From a virus: a stretch of DNA of 57,558 nucleotides. The stretch's first letter is position 1. Each line of letters opens with the position of its first letter. The notes below the pieces were generated by a model that was not told the origin of the DNA, did not search any database, and saw nothing but the letters and a program-made list of their open reading frames with translations. Below, in pieces: positions 7,927-17,046 of the stretch. The translations under genes and the position numbers were made by a program. The stretch is from positions 1 to 57,558 of the IMG/VR virus record IMGVR_UViG_3300035670_009774, one strand, 5' to 3'.

Positions 7927-8355
7927 ATGAGTACATTATTTACCGAGAATTATTTCTCACCATTTGATTTATTATTCAAAGACTTTTTTAAGTCTGAATT
8001 AGATTTTCAACCGGCTAATCAAGCCAAATATTCCCACCCAGTAGACATCTTTGAAAACTCAGAAGGACTTCATTTTGAAGTTGCATGTACGGGTCTTGCT
8101 AAAGAAGATGTTGAACTTCATATTGAAGGAGATTTACTCGTTATTCGATATGATAAAAATTCTAAAGCACTTCAAGAAAAAGAAAGTCATAACTATATTC
8201 ATAGAGGTATAGCTAGACGTTCTTTTAGTCTAGGTTATAGAATTGCTTCTAAATTTAATCTTTCACAAGCAGAAGCAATAATGGAAAATGGATTACTTAC
8301 TATTGATATTCCATTTGCCGAAGAATCTAAACCAAAATTGTTGCAAATTAAATAA
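7927..8355 (+). CDS. Small heat shock protein, Hsp20/alpha-crystallin
   Basis: 142 aa. The alpha-crystallin domain spans about residues 38-138, starting at PVDIFENSEGLHFEVACTGL and ending with the diagnostic A-x-x-x-N-G-L-L-T-I-D-I-P strand. The short N-terminal arm is Phe-rich (SPFDLLFKDFF), as in IbpA-type proteins. Hsp20s hold unfolding proteins for refolding by other chaperones. It precedes groES-groEL, so the phage carries its own holdase and foldase. It is probably transcribed separately, because terminator 7799-7826 lies upstream. I could not identify its promoter. Confidence 0.9.
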   Translation: MSTLFTENYFSPFDLLFKDFFKSELDFQPANQAKYSHPVDIFENSEGLHFEVACTGLAKEDVELHIEGDLLVIRYDKNSKALQEKESHNYIHRGIARRSFSLGYRIASKFNLSQAEAIMENGLLTIDIPFAEESKPKLLQIK

Positions 8356-8359
8356 TTAA

Positions 8360-8383
8360 AAGCTCCCTAAAGCTTGGTTTTTT
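8360..8383 (+). terminator. Weak terminator-like hairpin after hsp20
   Basis: AAGCT (8360-8364) pairs with AGCTT (8371-8375) around CCCTAA, followed by GG and six T (8378-8383). The stem is short. The right arm of the hsp20-flanking inverted repeat and the -33 box of the next promoter overlap it. Confidence 0.35.
8362..8372. repeat. Right arm of the inverted repeat around hsp20
   Basis: GCTCCCTAAAG, the perfect complement of 7861-7871. It lies directly after the Hsp20 stop codon and overlaps the weak terminator hairpin. Confidence 0.55.
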
Positions 8384-8404
8384 CAAGAATATTTCGTATA
8401 TTCA
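8373..8404 (+). promoter_or_regulatory. Promoter for the groES-groEL operon
   Basis: CTTG (8373-8376), a 20-bp gap, then TATATTCA (8397-8404) preceded by TTCG. It matches the window's promoter family and lies 21 bp before the ATG at 8425. Confidence 0.65.
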
Positions 8405-8424
8405 CGTTATAAAATATATAAAAA

Positions 8425-8720
8425 ATGAGTTATACTATTATTAAAGATCCGGCTATTGAGCCATTCCACATCTCTAAAGATCAATACTGTTACACAGTAG
8501 TGGAAACCATCACCCCAGATGAAAAGAATTTAGAAGCAGGAAGTGTAGGTAAAAATTATGAAAAGCCTTTAGGTCATTACACTAATTTATCCCATGCACT
8601 TAAAAAAATTGCTAAATCTAAATTAGACCTTAAATCTGAATATTCTACTATTATGGAGTATATTAATGAATGGCAACGCCAACAAGATGAAATGAATAAA
8701 CTATTAGAAAAAATTGGACT

Positions 8721-8724
<4 letters not shown>
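8425..8724 (+). CDS. Conserved phage protein of unknown function
   Basis: 99 aa, the first gene of the promoter-led chaperonin operon, overlapping groES by 4 bp. The N-terminal half is predicted beta-rich (IIKDPAIEPFHISKDQYCYTV), the C-terminal half helical and charged, ending in a short coiled coil. The PAIEPFHISKDQY segment looks familiar from other phage proteins, but I know of no assigned role. Tight linkage to groES/groEL hints at a substrate or accessory role in folding, which is inference. Confidence 0.75.
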
Positions 8725-10626
<1,902 letters not shown>

Positions 10627-10637
10627 ATTTAGTTATT

Positions 10638-10835
10638 ATGAGAGATGCAGTAGGTCTTATAGGGAAAAAAGTTACAATCAAAGAAAAAACTTATATAATT
10701 CATGATATACATTTTCTCCCTCAACCAGCTCAACCATTAAATTATATTTGGTTTGGATTAAAAAATGGAGATGGAATATTAAATTATCCGTATAATGATC
10801 TACTGCCTTATCTTAAAGAACAAATTAAGTTATGA
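10638..10835 (+). CDS. Small protein of unknown function
   Basis: 65 aa, starting 11 bp after groEL and overlapping the next gene by 4 bp (ATGA). It looks like a small beta-rich domain (GKKVTIKEKTYIIHDIHFLP) followed by YPYNDLLPYLKE. There is no membrane segment, cysteine pair or catalytic motif. Operon position between groEL and the clamp loader is the only functional hint. Confidence 0.65.
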   Translation: MRDAVGLIGKKVTIKEKTYIIHDIHFLPQPAQPLNYIWFGLKNGDGILNYPYNDLLPYLKEQIKL

Positions 10836-11092
10836 AAACAGAAATTCAAGAACAATTAGTTGAATTTGCTCAACGTGTTCCTCCTGGAGATCGTTGGGAA
10901 GTAAATGGAGTTAAAGATATCCAAAAAGGATTAACAGAAGCATTAGAAGCTTATTATGAAGTATCTACTGTAAAACCTAAAGCATTTCGTTTAGATTTGG
11001 TTGTTGGAAAACTTTATGGTATATTCTCGACAGAGGTAGAAATTAAAGAACCTGAAATTAAAAAGTATAACATTTATGGGGAGCTCGAGTAA
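10832..11092 (+). CDS. Small protein of unknown function
   Basis: 86 aa, overlapping the genes on both sides (4 bp upstream, 17 bp with the clamp loader). It is acidic and mostly helical with RVPPGDRWEVNGVKDIQKGL near the N-terminus. No known domain is recognised. Tight translational coupling to the clamp loader suggests co-expression with replication. Confidence 0.65.
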   Translation: MKTEIQEQLVEFAQRVPPGDRWEVNGVKDIQKGLTEALEAYYEVSTVKPKAFRLDLVVGKLYGIFSTEVEIKEPEIKKYNIYGELE

Positions 11093-11999
11093 AAAAGCAC
11101 ATACACTTTGGGTTGAAAAATATCGTAGCTCTAATTTAGATTCATATGTTGGAAATGAAAATATTAAAAAAACTATCCAACAGTATCTAGACCAAAATGA
11201 TATTCAAAATTTTATTTTTTATGGTCCTGCTGGAACTGGTAAAACTACTTTAGCTAAACTTATTGTTAATAATCTTGATTGTGATTATCTCTATATTAAT
11301 GCTAGTGATGAAAGAGGTATTGACACTATTAGAGATAAAGTATCAGGATTTGCTTCAGTAGCATCTTTTAAATCACTTAAAGTTGTTATTTTAGATGAAG
11401 CTGATTTTATTACAATTCAAGGTCAAGCAGCACTCCGAAATGTAATTGAAACATATTCTCGTACAACACGTTTTATTTTAACTTGTAATTTTGTTGAACG
11501 TATTATTGATCCTCTTCAATCACGTTGTCAAGTACTTAAAATTGTTCCTCCTTCAAAACAGGATATTGCTAAACATGTTGCCGGAATATTAGAGAAGGAA
11601 GAAGTATCATATACTATGGATGATATTAAAATCCTAGTAAGCCAATTCTATCCCGATGTACGTAAAATGCTTAATACAGCTCAATTATCAAATCAAGAAG
11701 GCGAGCTTAACATTGATAAATCCGTAATTGTATCAAATAGTTATACAACCCAAGTAGTTAAAGAATTATCTAAACCTAAACCGAGTTTTAATGAAATACG
11801 TCAAATTATTGCAAATGCAAATGTCCAAGATTTTGAGGAACTTTATCGTTTCTTGTATGATAATGCTTCTGCATATGCAGCAGGCAGTGAAGGAATGGTG
11901 GCAATCTATATAAATGAATACTCATATCAAGCTAATTTTCGAATAGATAAAGAAATTAATTGTATGGCATTAATAGCTAGATTAATTGAGTTAAAATGA
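11076..11999 (+). CDS. Clamp loader large subunit, AAA+ ATPase (gp44/RFC-like)
   Basis: 307 aa, close to T4 gp44 (319 aa). It has the RFC-family N-terminal box LWVEKYRSSNLDSYVGNE, Walker A GPAGTGKTT (50-58), Walker B VVILDEAD with D107 and E108, sensor 1 around TCNF, and the SRC arginine-finger motif at 149-151. The C-terminal third is helical, the oligomerisation collar. It opens the sliding clamp (6377-7117) and loads it on primed DNA, with the small subunit at 12434-12856. Confidence 0.94.
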   Translation: MGSSSKKAHTLWVEKYRSSNLDSYVGNENIKKTIQQYLDQNDIQNFIFYGPAGTGKTTLAKLIVNNLDCDYLYINASDERGIDTIRDKVSGFASVASFKSLKVVILDEADFITIQGQAALRNVIETYSRTTRFILTCNFVERIIDPLQSRCQVLKIVPPSKQDIAKHVAGILEKEEVSYTMDDIKILVSQFYPDVRKMLNTAQLSNQEGELNIDKSVIVSNSYTTQVVKELSKPKPSFNEIRQIIANANVQDFEELYRFLYDNASAYAAGSEGMVAIYINEYSYQANFRIDKEINCMALIARLIELK

Positions 12000-12199
12000 A
12001 ATATTTTATAAAATACACATTATCTTGGGTTTCACAGAATTTATCGGTACCATTTTGGATGGTGGGACATATACACTTAATGACCACTATATACGCAGAT
12101 ATACATGAGATACTAATGTCGTTAGGAATGAATATAATAGTCGCGGCTGGATTTATCCATGACTTTATAGAATATAGAAAAGAAAAATTAAATAAATAA
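11996..12199 (+). CDS. Small membrane protein of unknown function
   Basis: 67 aa, ATGA overlap with the clamp loader. It has a moderately hydrophobic central segment (GHIHLMTTIYADIHEILMSLGMNIIVAAGFIH) and a Lys/Glu-rich tail, suggesting one or two membrane-associated helices. No family recognised. Codon pattern and spacing match the operon. Confidence 0.55.
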   Translation: MKYFIKYTLSWVSQNLSVPFWMVGHIHLMTTIYADIHEILMSLGMNIIVAAGFIHDFIEYRKEKLNK

Positions 12200-12201
12200 A
12201 C

Positions 12202-12447
12202 ATGAACCAAAAACCACAACTCAATGTCAATATTGACATTAAAAACACACAAGCAATTACATCATCTGATGGTAATCAAGTATTCCAAGAGGGAGTAATT
12301 TTACGTAAAGTATCTAAATTTGTAACAGGTACCCAAGAAGATGGAATTATTCCAGTTCCATGTTTTTTTGATGTAAAAACAGGTAAAGTATTAGTAGAAT
12401 TATTGCCTAAAGAATTAAGAGCAGAATTCGAAGATGACGCTATTTGA
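12202..12447 (+). CDS. Small protein of unknown function
   Basis: 81 aa, starting after AATAAAC and overlapping the next gene by 14 bp. It is beta-rich with the segment GIIPVPCFFDVKTGKVLVELLPKEL. No catalytic or metal motif. It sits between the two clamp loader subunit genes, so a link to replication is likely by position only. Confidence 0.65.
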   Translation: MNQKPQLNVNIDIKNTQAITSSDGNQVFQEGVILRKVSKFVTGTQEDGIIPVPCFFDVKTGKVLVELLPKELRAEFEDDAI

Positions 12448-12856
12448 TTGGCTAAATGAATTAACCTTTAATAAAAGGGAATGGTCATCTTTTTCAGAAG
12501 ATCAGCGAGAATCGTTCAATTCTTACATGATTCATAGATATGTATCGATGTATATAGGTTATGTAGAAATTGCAAATGTTGCACAAAAACTCCCGCTTAC
12601 TGAAAAAGAAAAAATTTATAACATTTATAAGACCATGTTACCAAAGAAAAAAATGTTCCTCAAGTATGTAAAAAAACAAAATAAAAACACATACGAAGAT
12701 TTATTACAATATGTAGCAGATTACTATCAATGTAGTCTTGGAGAAGCTGAAGAGTATATTGATATTATACGTGAATCCGGAGTAAGAGGAATCCTTTGGG
12801 AAATGGGAATTAATGAAAAAGAAACAGACAAGTTAATTAAAAAAGCAAAGTTATGA
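12434..12856 (+). CDS. Clamp loader small subunit (gp62-like)
   Basis: 140 aa, wholly helical. The opening TLFDWLNELTFNKREWSSFS, then FNSYMIHRYVSMY and a LPKKKMFLKYVKK segment match the gp62-type small subunit found in marine T4-like phages, as I recall the family. It is shorter than T4 gp62 (187 aa). One copy joins four gp44-like ATPases to form the loader. The gp44-like gene is 435 bp upstream in the same operon, which supports the call. Confidence 0.72.
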   Translation: MTLFDWLNELTFNKREWSSFSEDQRESFNSYMIHRYVSMYIGYVEIANVAQKLPLTEKEKIYNIYKTMLPKKKMFLKYVKKQNKNTYEDLLQYVADYYQCSLGEAEEYIDIIRESGVRGILWEMGINEKETDKLIKKAKL

Positions 12857-13080
12857 GTATGAGAAATACAATTTTATCAGCAGTATATAAACATGCCGAA
12901 GGGCATATTGCTAAACATAGAGCTAATATTGAAGTTTACCTCCACCAACCAGTTGGAATTGGAGAACATTCAGATATTGTAGAGGCAATTGAAATTGAAC
13001 TTAAAGCGATTGCTGAGTATCAAGATCAAATTGAGATTTTAAACAATTATTTTCCATTAGAAAAAGAAATACTTATTTAA
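12853..13080 (+). CDS. Small helical protein of unknown function
   Basis: 75 aa, ATGA overlap with the clamp loader small subunit. It is a predicted helical hairpin: RNTILSAVYKHAEGHIAKHR, then a short loop (HQPVGIGEHSD), then a second helix of acidic and Ile/Leu residues. No cysteine or catalytic motif. The fold may be a small dimerising helical bundle. Confidence 0.65.
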   Translation: MSMRNTILSAVYKHAEGHIAKHRANIEVYLHQPVGIGEHSDIVEAIEIELKAIAEYQDQIEILNNYFPLEKEILI

Positions 13081-13083
13081 GTT

Positions 13084-13458
13084 ATGATTACTGAAAATGG
13101 TTATGATCCTTCGGGAGCTCAGAGAGCAATTTCTGATTTTGAAAAAACTTATCCTTCACTTGCTGAAGCATTTAAAGAAAATCAACAAGAACAATACGAA
13201 TTATTTGCTCGTAAAATGATGGATTATGGTCTTAATAATATTTCTTTAGGGTCTACACTTGATGATCCTGAAGATATTAATCTTTCATTGACTGGTATTT
13301 GGCTGCGTTGTAACGACAAGATAAATCGCTTAAAAAACATGTTAAAACGTAAAGGACGTAACTACGTTCAAGACGAACCGATGATTGATAGTTTTATCGA
13401 TATTTCTAATTATGGTATTATTGCCCAATTAGTGATGAAGGGTAAATGGAAAAAATAA
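13084..13458 (+). CDS. DUF1599 / nucleotide-modification-associated domain 1 protein
   Basis: 124 aa. It matches the DUF1599 (Nmad1) pattern: FARKMMDYGLNNIS (about 42-55), then GIWLRCNDKINRLKNML and a C-terminal DISNYGIIAQLVMKGKW. By comparative genomics this family has been linked to phage base-modification loci and probably acts on modified nucleotides; no reaction has been shown to my knowledge. With queE and folE in the same window it supports a modified phage genome. All-alpha, MazG-like topology is possible. Confidence 0.75.
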   Translation: MITENGYDPSGAQRAISDFEKTYPSLAEAFKENQQEQYELFARKMMDYGLNNISLGSTLDDPEDINLSLTGIWLRCNDKINRLKNMLKRKGRNYVQDEPMIDSFIDISNYGIIAQLVMKGKWKK

Positions 13459-13462
13459 ATCT

Positions 13463-14122
13463 ATGTTTAAATGGACCCACACCCCAGAATGGTTTAAATC
13501 TGTAGTTGAAGAAGAAATTTTTCAAAATAAAATCTATGAAAAATTATTTACTGTAGATGAAAATGATATAGTTTTAGATATAGGAGCTAGTGTAGGTCCT
13601 TTTACATATTCTATTCTTCCTAAAAATCCTAAACATGTTATTTGTGTTGAACCTAGTCCTAGCCAATTTTATACATTAGTAGAAAATACTCAACACGGAA
13701 ATGTTACTTGTTTAAATAAATCTATTACATATACCAATGAAAAAATATTCACAGATACTGTTTATGGATCTGAAGGAGTATTAACTGAAAGTTATGGGAT
13801 ATCATTCATTCAATTAATTAATCAATATAATTTAGATAAGATTGATTTTCTTAAAACAGATTGTGAAAGTGGAGAATATGCTATTTTTACTTCTGAAAAT
13901 CTAGTTTGGATAAAACAAAATGTTAAAAAAATAGTAGGTGAATGGCATTTAGGTAATCCTGAATTGAAGCAAAAATTTAGAGAATTTAGAGATACATATT
14001 TAAGAATATTTCCTAATCATCAAATATTTTCAACAGATGGTCATAGTATTAATTGGGATTTATGGAATGAACATTTTATTGAGTATTATAATGAAGTTAT
14101 AATTTATATAGATAATAGATAA
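13463..14122 (+). CDS. FkbM-family SAM-dependent methyltransferase
   Basis: 219 aa. The SAM-binding motif I is VLDIGASVGPFT (about 32-43), followed by the acidic ribose-binding ICVEPSPSQF and the FkbM signature FLKTDCESGEYAIF (about 130-143). FkbM enzymes O-methylate sugars and polyketides. It opens the glycan locus and abuts the next gene (1-bp overlap), so a sugar hydroxyl is the likely acceptor. A second FkbM gene is at 43559-44509. Confidence 0.85.
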   Translation: MFKWTHTPEWFKSVVEEEIFQNKIYEKLFTVDENDIVLDIGASVGPFTYSILPKNPKHVICVEPSPSQFYTLVENTQHGNVTCLNKSITYTNEKIFTDTVYGSEGVLTESYGISFIQLINQYNLDKIDFLKTDCESGEYAIFTSENLVWIKQNVKKIVGEWHLGNPELKQKFREFRDTYLRIFPNHQIFSTDGHSINWDLWNEHFIEYYNEVIIYIDNR

Positions 14123-14835
14123 TGGAAAAATTAATTTCTGTATTAATTCCTAGTAGAAATAGACCTCAAGGTTTAAGAGAATTATGTGATTCTTTATTTA
14201 ATAATGCTAATAATCCTAATCAAATAGAAGTTATAGTTTACTTTGATTTAGATGATTCTTATATTCCTGAATATGTTGAATATTTTAATGAATTAACACT
14301 TAAATATACTAATCCTGTAAAAACTATAATAGGTCCTAAATTAGTTTTAAGTGATTATCCTAATAAACTTCTTCAAATAGCATCTTCTGATATTTTTATG
14401 AATTTAGGAGATGATATGAGGTGTAGAGCTAAAGGATGGGATGAGATTATAATAGAGGCTATAAATGAATATCCTGATAAGATTAATTTTGTTTATGTTG
14501 ACGATGGATACTGGGGACCTAATCTAGCTAGTCACCATATTATTCATAGAAATTATGTTGAATGTTTAGGTTACTTTTACCCTCCATTTTTTGATTTTGG
14601 CTACTCAGATGCATGGATGTTTCAAGTAGCTCAAAAAGTAGGAAGAATTAAATTTTTACCAATATTATTTGAACATATGCATTATAGTATAGGTAAAGGA
14701 AATTTTGATCAAACCTACCAAGATAAATTGGAAAAAAATCAAAATAATATTTATGGAGATTTATTTGTTTCAACAGAATATTTACGAGATCAAGATGTAA
14801 AAAAATTACAAAGTTATATAAAAAGTTTTGTCTAA
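14122..14835 (+). CDS. Glycosyltransferase, GT2-like
   Basis: 237 aa. The N-terminus SVLIPSRNRPQGLRELCDSL is the classic GT2 opening, and FMNLGDDMRC (about 91-100) is the DxD-like metal and sugar-nucleotide site. The C-terminal half contains FDFGYSDAW and EHMHYSIG, typical of phage and capsule GT-A proteins. It would transfer a sugar from a nucleotide donor. No membrane segment, so cytosolic. Overlaps the nuclease gene by 8 bp. Confidence 0.8.
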   Translation: MEKLISVLIPSRNRPQGLRELCDSLFNNANNPNQIEVIVYFDLDDSYIPEYVEYFNELTLKYTNPVKTIIGPKLVLSDYPNKLLQIASSDIFMNLGDDMRCRAKGWDEIIIEAINEYPDKINFVYVDDGYWGPNLASHHIIHRNYVECLGYFYPPFFDFGYSDAWMFQVAQKVGRIKFLPILFEHMHYSIGKGNFDQTYQDKLEKNQNNIYGDLFVSTEYLRDQDVKKLQSYIKSFV

Positions 14836-15772
14836 AAAGAAAAAAATACCTCAAATTCTTAAACAAATTAAGAATCAACCATTAAGAGAAATGAATTATG
14901 CTTTTGAAAAAGCAATTTCATATAGCCAATTTTCTGTTTACCAAAATTGTCCCCGTAAATGGTCTTTACAGTATAAAGATGGTCATTATACTAGCGAATC
15001 ATCCATTCATATGACTTTTGGAACAGCATTACATGAAACTTTACAACATTATTTAACAACTATATATGAAGTTAGTGGTGCGGCTGCTGATAGAATTAAT
15101 TTAAAAGAATATTTTGAAGAACGTTTTCGAGAAACTTATTTAAAAGACTACAAATCCAATAATAATATCCATTTTAGCAACTCAGTTGAAATGAATGAAT
15201 TTTTTGAAGATGGAATTGCTATTTTAGAATTTGTAAAGAAAAAACGAGGTAGTTATTTTAGTAAAAAAGGATGGCATTTAGTAGGATGTGAAGTTCCTCT
15301 TATGGTTACTCCAAATCCCCAATATCCTAATATTTTATATAAAGGTTATTTAGATGTTGTTTTATATAATGAAACACTAAATAAATTTAAAATTTTAGAT
15401 ATTAAAACATCTACTAGAGGTTGGGGTGATCGAGAAAAAAAAGATGAATTAAAACAATTTCAACTTATTCTTTATAAAAAATATTATGGACAACAATACA
15501 ATATCCCTACAGATAATATTGATGTAGAATTTTTTATTGTAAAACGTAAAGTATGGGAGAATAGTGATTTTCCTATTTCACGAATCCAAGAATTTATACC
15601 AGCAAGTGGTAAAGTCAAATTAAATAGAGCAGTTACATCCGTAAACAATTTTATTGAAGAAGCATTTAACACAGATGGTTCTCACAAATCAGGAAGTTAT
15701 CAACCAAATCCATCTGCTCATAATTGTAGATTTTGTCCTTTTAAGGATAATAAAGAACTTTGTAATAAATAA
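14828..15772 (+). CDS. PD-(D/E)XK exonuclease with Fe-S cluster (Cas4/AddB-like)
   Basis: 314 aa from a TTG start; an ATG at 14891 is an alternative that keeps the domain intact. Nuclease motifs are GTALHETL (H69), D176 in GYLDVV and D191-I-K193 in KILDIKTS, followed by QFQLILYKKYY. C41 (YQNCPRKW) with C300, C303 and C312 make a C-xn-C-x2-C-x8-C pattern, the 4Fe-4S ring of Cas4 and AddB nucleases. Such enzymes degrade or trim single-stranded ends. It is a DNA-processing gene inside a glycan locus. T4-like phages often carry a RecB-type nuclease for replication or recombination. Confidence 0.85.
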   Translation: MSKKKKIPQILKQIKNQPLREMNYAFEKAISYSQFSVYQNCPRKWSLQYKDGHYTSESSIHMTFGTALHETLQHYLTTIYEVSGAAADRINLKEYFEERFRETYLKDYKSNNNIHFSNSVEMNEFFEDGIAILEFVKKKRGSYFSKKGWHLVGCEVPLMVTPNPQYPNILYKGYLDVVLYNETLNKFKILDIKTSTRGWGDREKKDELKQFQLILYKKYYGQQYNIPTDNIDVEFFIVKRKVWENSDFPISRIQEFIPASGKVKLNRAVTSVNNFIEEAFNTDGSHKSGSYQPNPSAHNCRFCPFKDNKELCNK

Positions 15773-15782
15773 ATATTAAAAT

Positions 15783-16787
15783 ATGAATTCACACGAAGTA
15801 ATGCTCATAACAGCCCATACCCCAGATGAATATAGAATGGGTTTACTTAGAAATTTAGTAATAAAACTTAAAGAAAATAATAAAAAAATAGTAATTTCAT
15901 CCCATAGTAAAATAGATGATGATATTATTGATATGGTTGATTATTTTGTTTATGATTCTAATAATCAACTTTTAATATATAATGAACCTGAAGGATGGAT
16001 TAAAACAACAGCAACTATTCAATCTCAAACTATAGTTACTAAAGATTCCCTTTATTTAGGAAGTCCTGTTTTAGCTCATTGGAGAACTTTGAGTAATGGG
16101 TTAATGCTTTGTAAAAGTGTTGGTTTTAAATATGTTCATTATTTAGAATTTGATACTGAAGTTAAAAGTATTGTAGAAATAGATACTAATACAAAACTTC
16201 TTCAACAAGGAAATGCTAATGTAGTTTATACATTTCCTGAGGATATAGAAAATCCAAAAAAATATTTTAATTTAGAAGGGCATTATAATGTTTGGAATTT
16301 AGATTATTATTCATTTGAAGAACTTTCTTTTGATGAAAAAAAATCTCGTTGTATTCTCCAAGATAATCAAGGATGTTGTGAATGGGCTTATTATGATTTT
16401 TTTATAAAAAATAAACCTCATATAATAAAAAATCAATATATTCTTAATGATAAAGGTATAATTTTAGATTTACACCATAATACATGGAATTTATTATCTT
16501 CTAGAGGATTAATAGAACCTATACTATATGTAGAAAATAATATTATTTATGCTTATATTAATAATCCCTTTGATAAAGAATATCTTTTAACTTTAATAAT
16601 TAACAACGAAGAAGAAATCCACCAAACCTCAGAACCAGAACATTGGTTACGTTTTCCTATAGGTGATCTCCAGAATATAAATAATCTTAGAATTTATTTA
16701 AACGGAAACTTTTTAAGAGAAATAATTTTTGAAGATGATACTCAAAAAGAAACTTTTAAAAATAATAATTATATTTTAGTATTTTAA
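15783..16787 (+). CDS. Glycosyltransferase-like protein with C-terminal beta domain
   Basis: 334 aa. The N-terminal two thirds look like a GT-A fold: LITAHTPDEYRMGLLRNLV opens it and HYLEFDTEV (about 119-127) offers a DxE metal site. The C-terminal about 80 residues (LYVENNIIYAYINNPFDKEY onward) form a predicted beta-sandwich resembling the N-terminal part of 43559-44509. Donor and acceptor are unknown. It sits between the nuclease and a ribbon-helix-helix regulator. Confidence 0.6.
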   Translation: MNSHEVMLITAHTPDEYRMGLLRNLVIKLKENNKKIVISSHSKIDDDIIDMVDYFVYDSNNQLLIYNEPEGWIKTTATIQSQTIVTKDSLYLGSPVLAHWRTLSNGLMLCKSVGFKYVHYLEFDTEVKSIVEIDTNTKLLQQGNANVVYTFPEDIENPKKYFNLEGHYNVWNLDYYSFEELSFDEKKSRCILQDNQGCCEWAYYDFFIKNKPHIIKNQYILNDKGIILDLHHNTWNLLSSRGLIEPILYVENNIIYAYINNPFDKEYLLTLIINNEEEIHQTSEPEHWLRFPIGDLQNINNLRIYLNGNFLREIIFEDDTQKETFKNNNYILVF

Positions 16788-16806
16788 AAGAATCCTAATA
16801 TATTTA
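16775..16806 (+). promoter_or_regulatory. Possible promoter for the RHH gene
   Basis: TTTA (16775-16778), a 20-bp gap, then TATATTTA (16799-16806). The -7 box is perfect, the -33 box has one change, and TTCG is absent. It starts inside the end of the upstream gene. Confidence 0.5.
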
Positions 16807-16832
16807 TATACAACAATTAAAAAATAAAATTT

Positions 16833-17024
16833 ATGAGTAAAAAAGAAATGACTCTCACTTCTGTAAAAGTGCAGAGTGAGTTATTTGAAGAATTCAAAAT
16901 TTCGTGTGTAAAATATAAATTTTCACTACAAAAGCTTGCTGATCGTACAATTCATTTGTATCTTACCGATGAAGAATTTAGAAAAAAAGTACATAATCAC
17001 ACAAATTTAGAAATCAACGGTTAA
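16833..17024 (+). CDS. Ribbon-helix-helix DNA-binding protein
   Basis: 63 aa. A short strand TLTSVKVQ is followed by helix ELFEEFKISCVKYK and helix SLQKLADRTIHLYLTDEEFR, the order and lengths of an Arc/CopG-type fold. These dimers insert the two-stranded ribbon in the major groove and usually repress. It has its own promoter-like site and precedes the long glycosyltransferase run, so it is the best local candidate for a repressor of the palindromic promoters. Target not shown. Confidence 0.7.
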   Translation: MSKKEMTLTSVKVQSELFEEFKISCVKYKFSLQKLADRTIHLYLTDEEFRKKVHNHTNLEING

Positions 17025-17046
17025 AAATTAAATTAAATAAAGTTAC

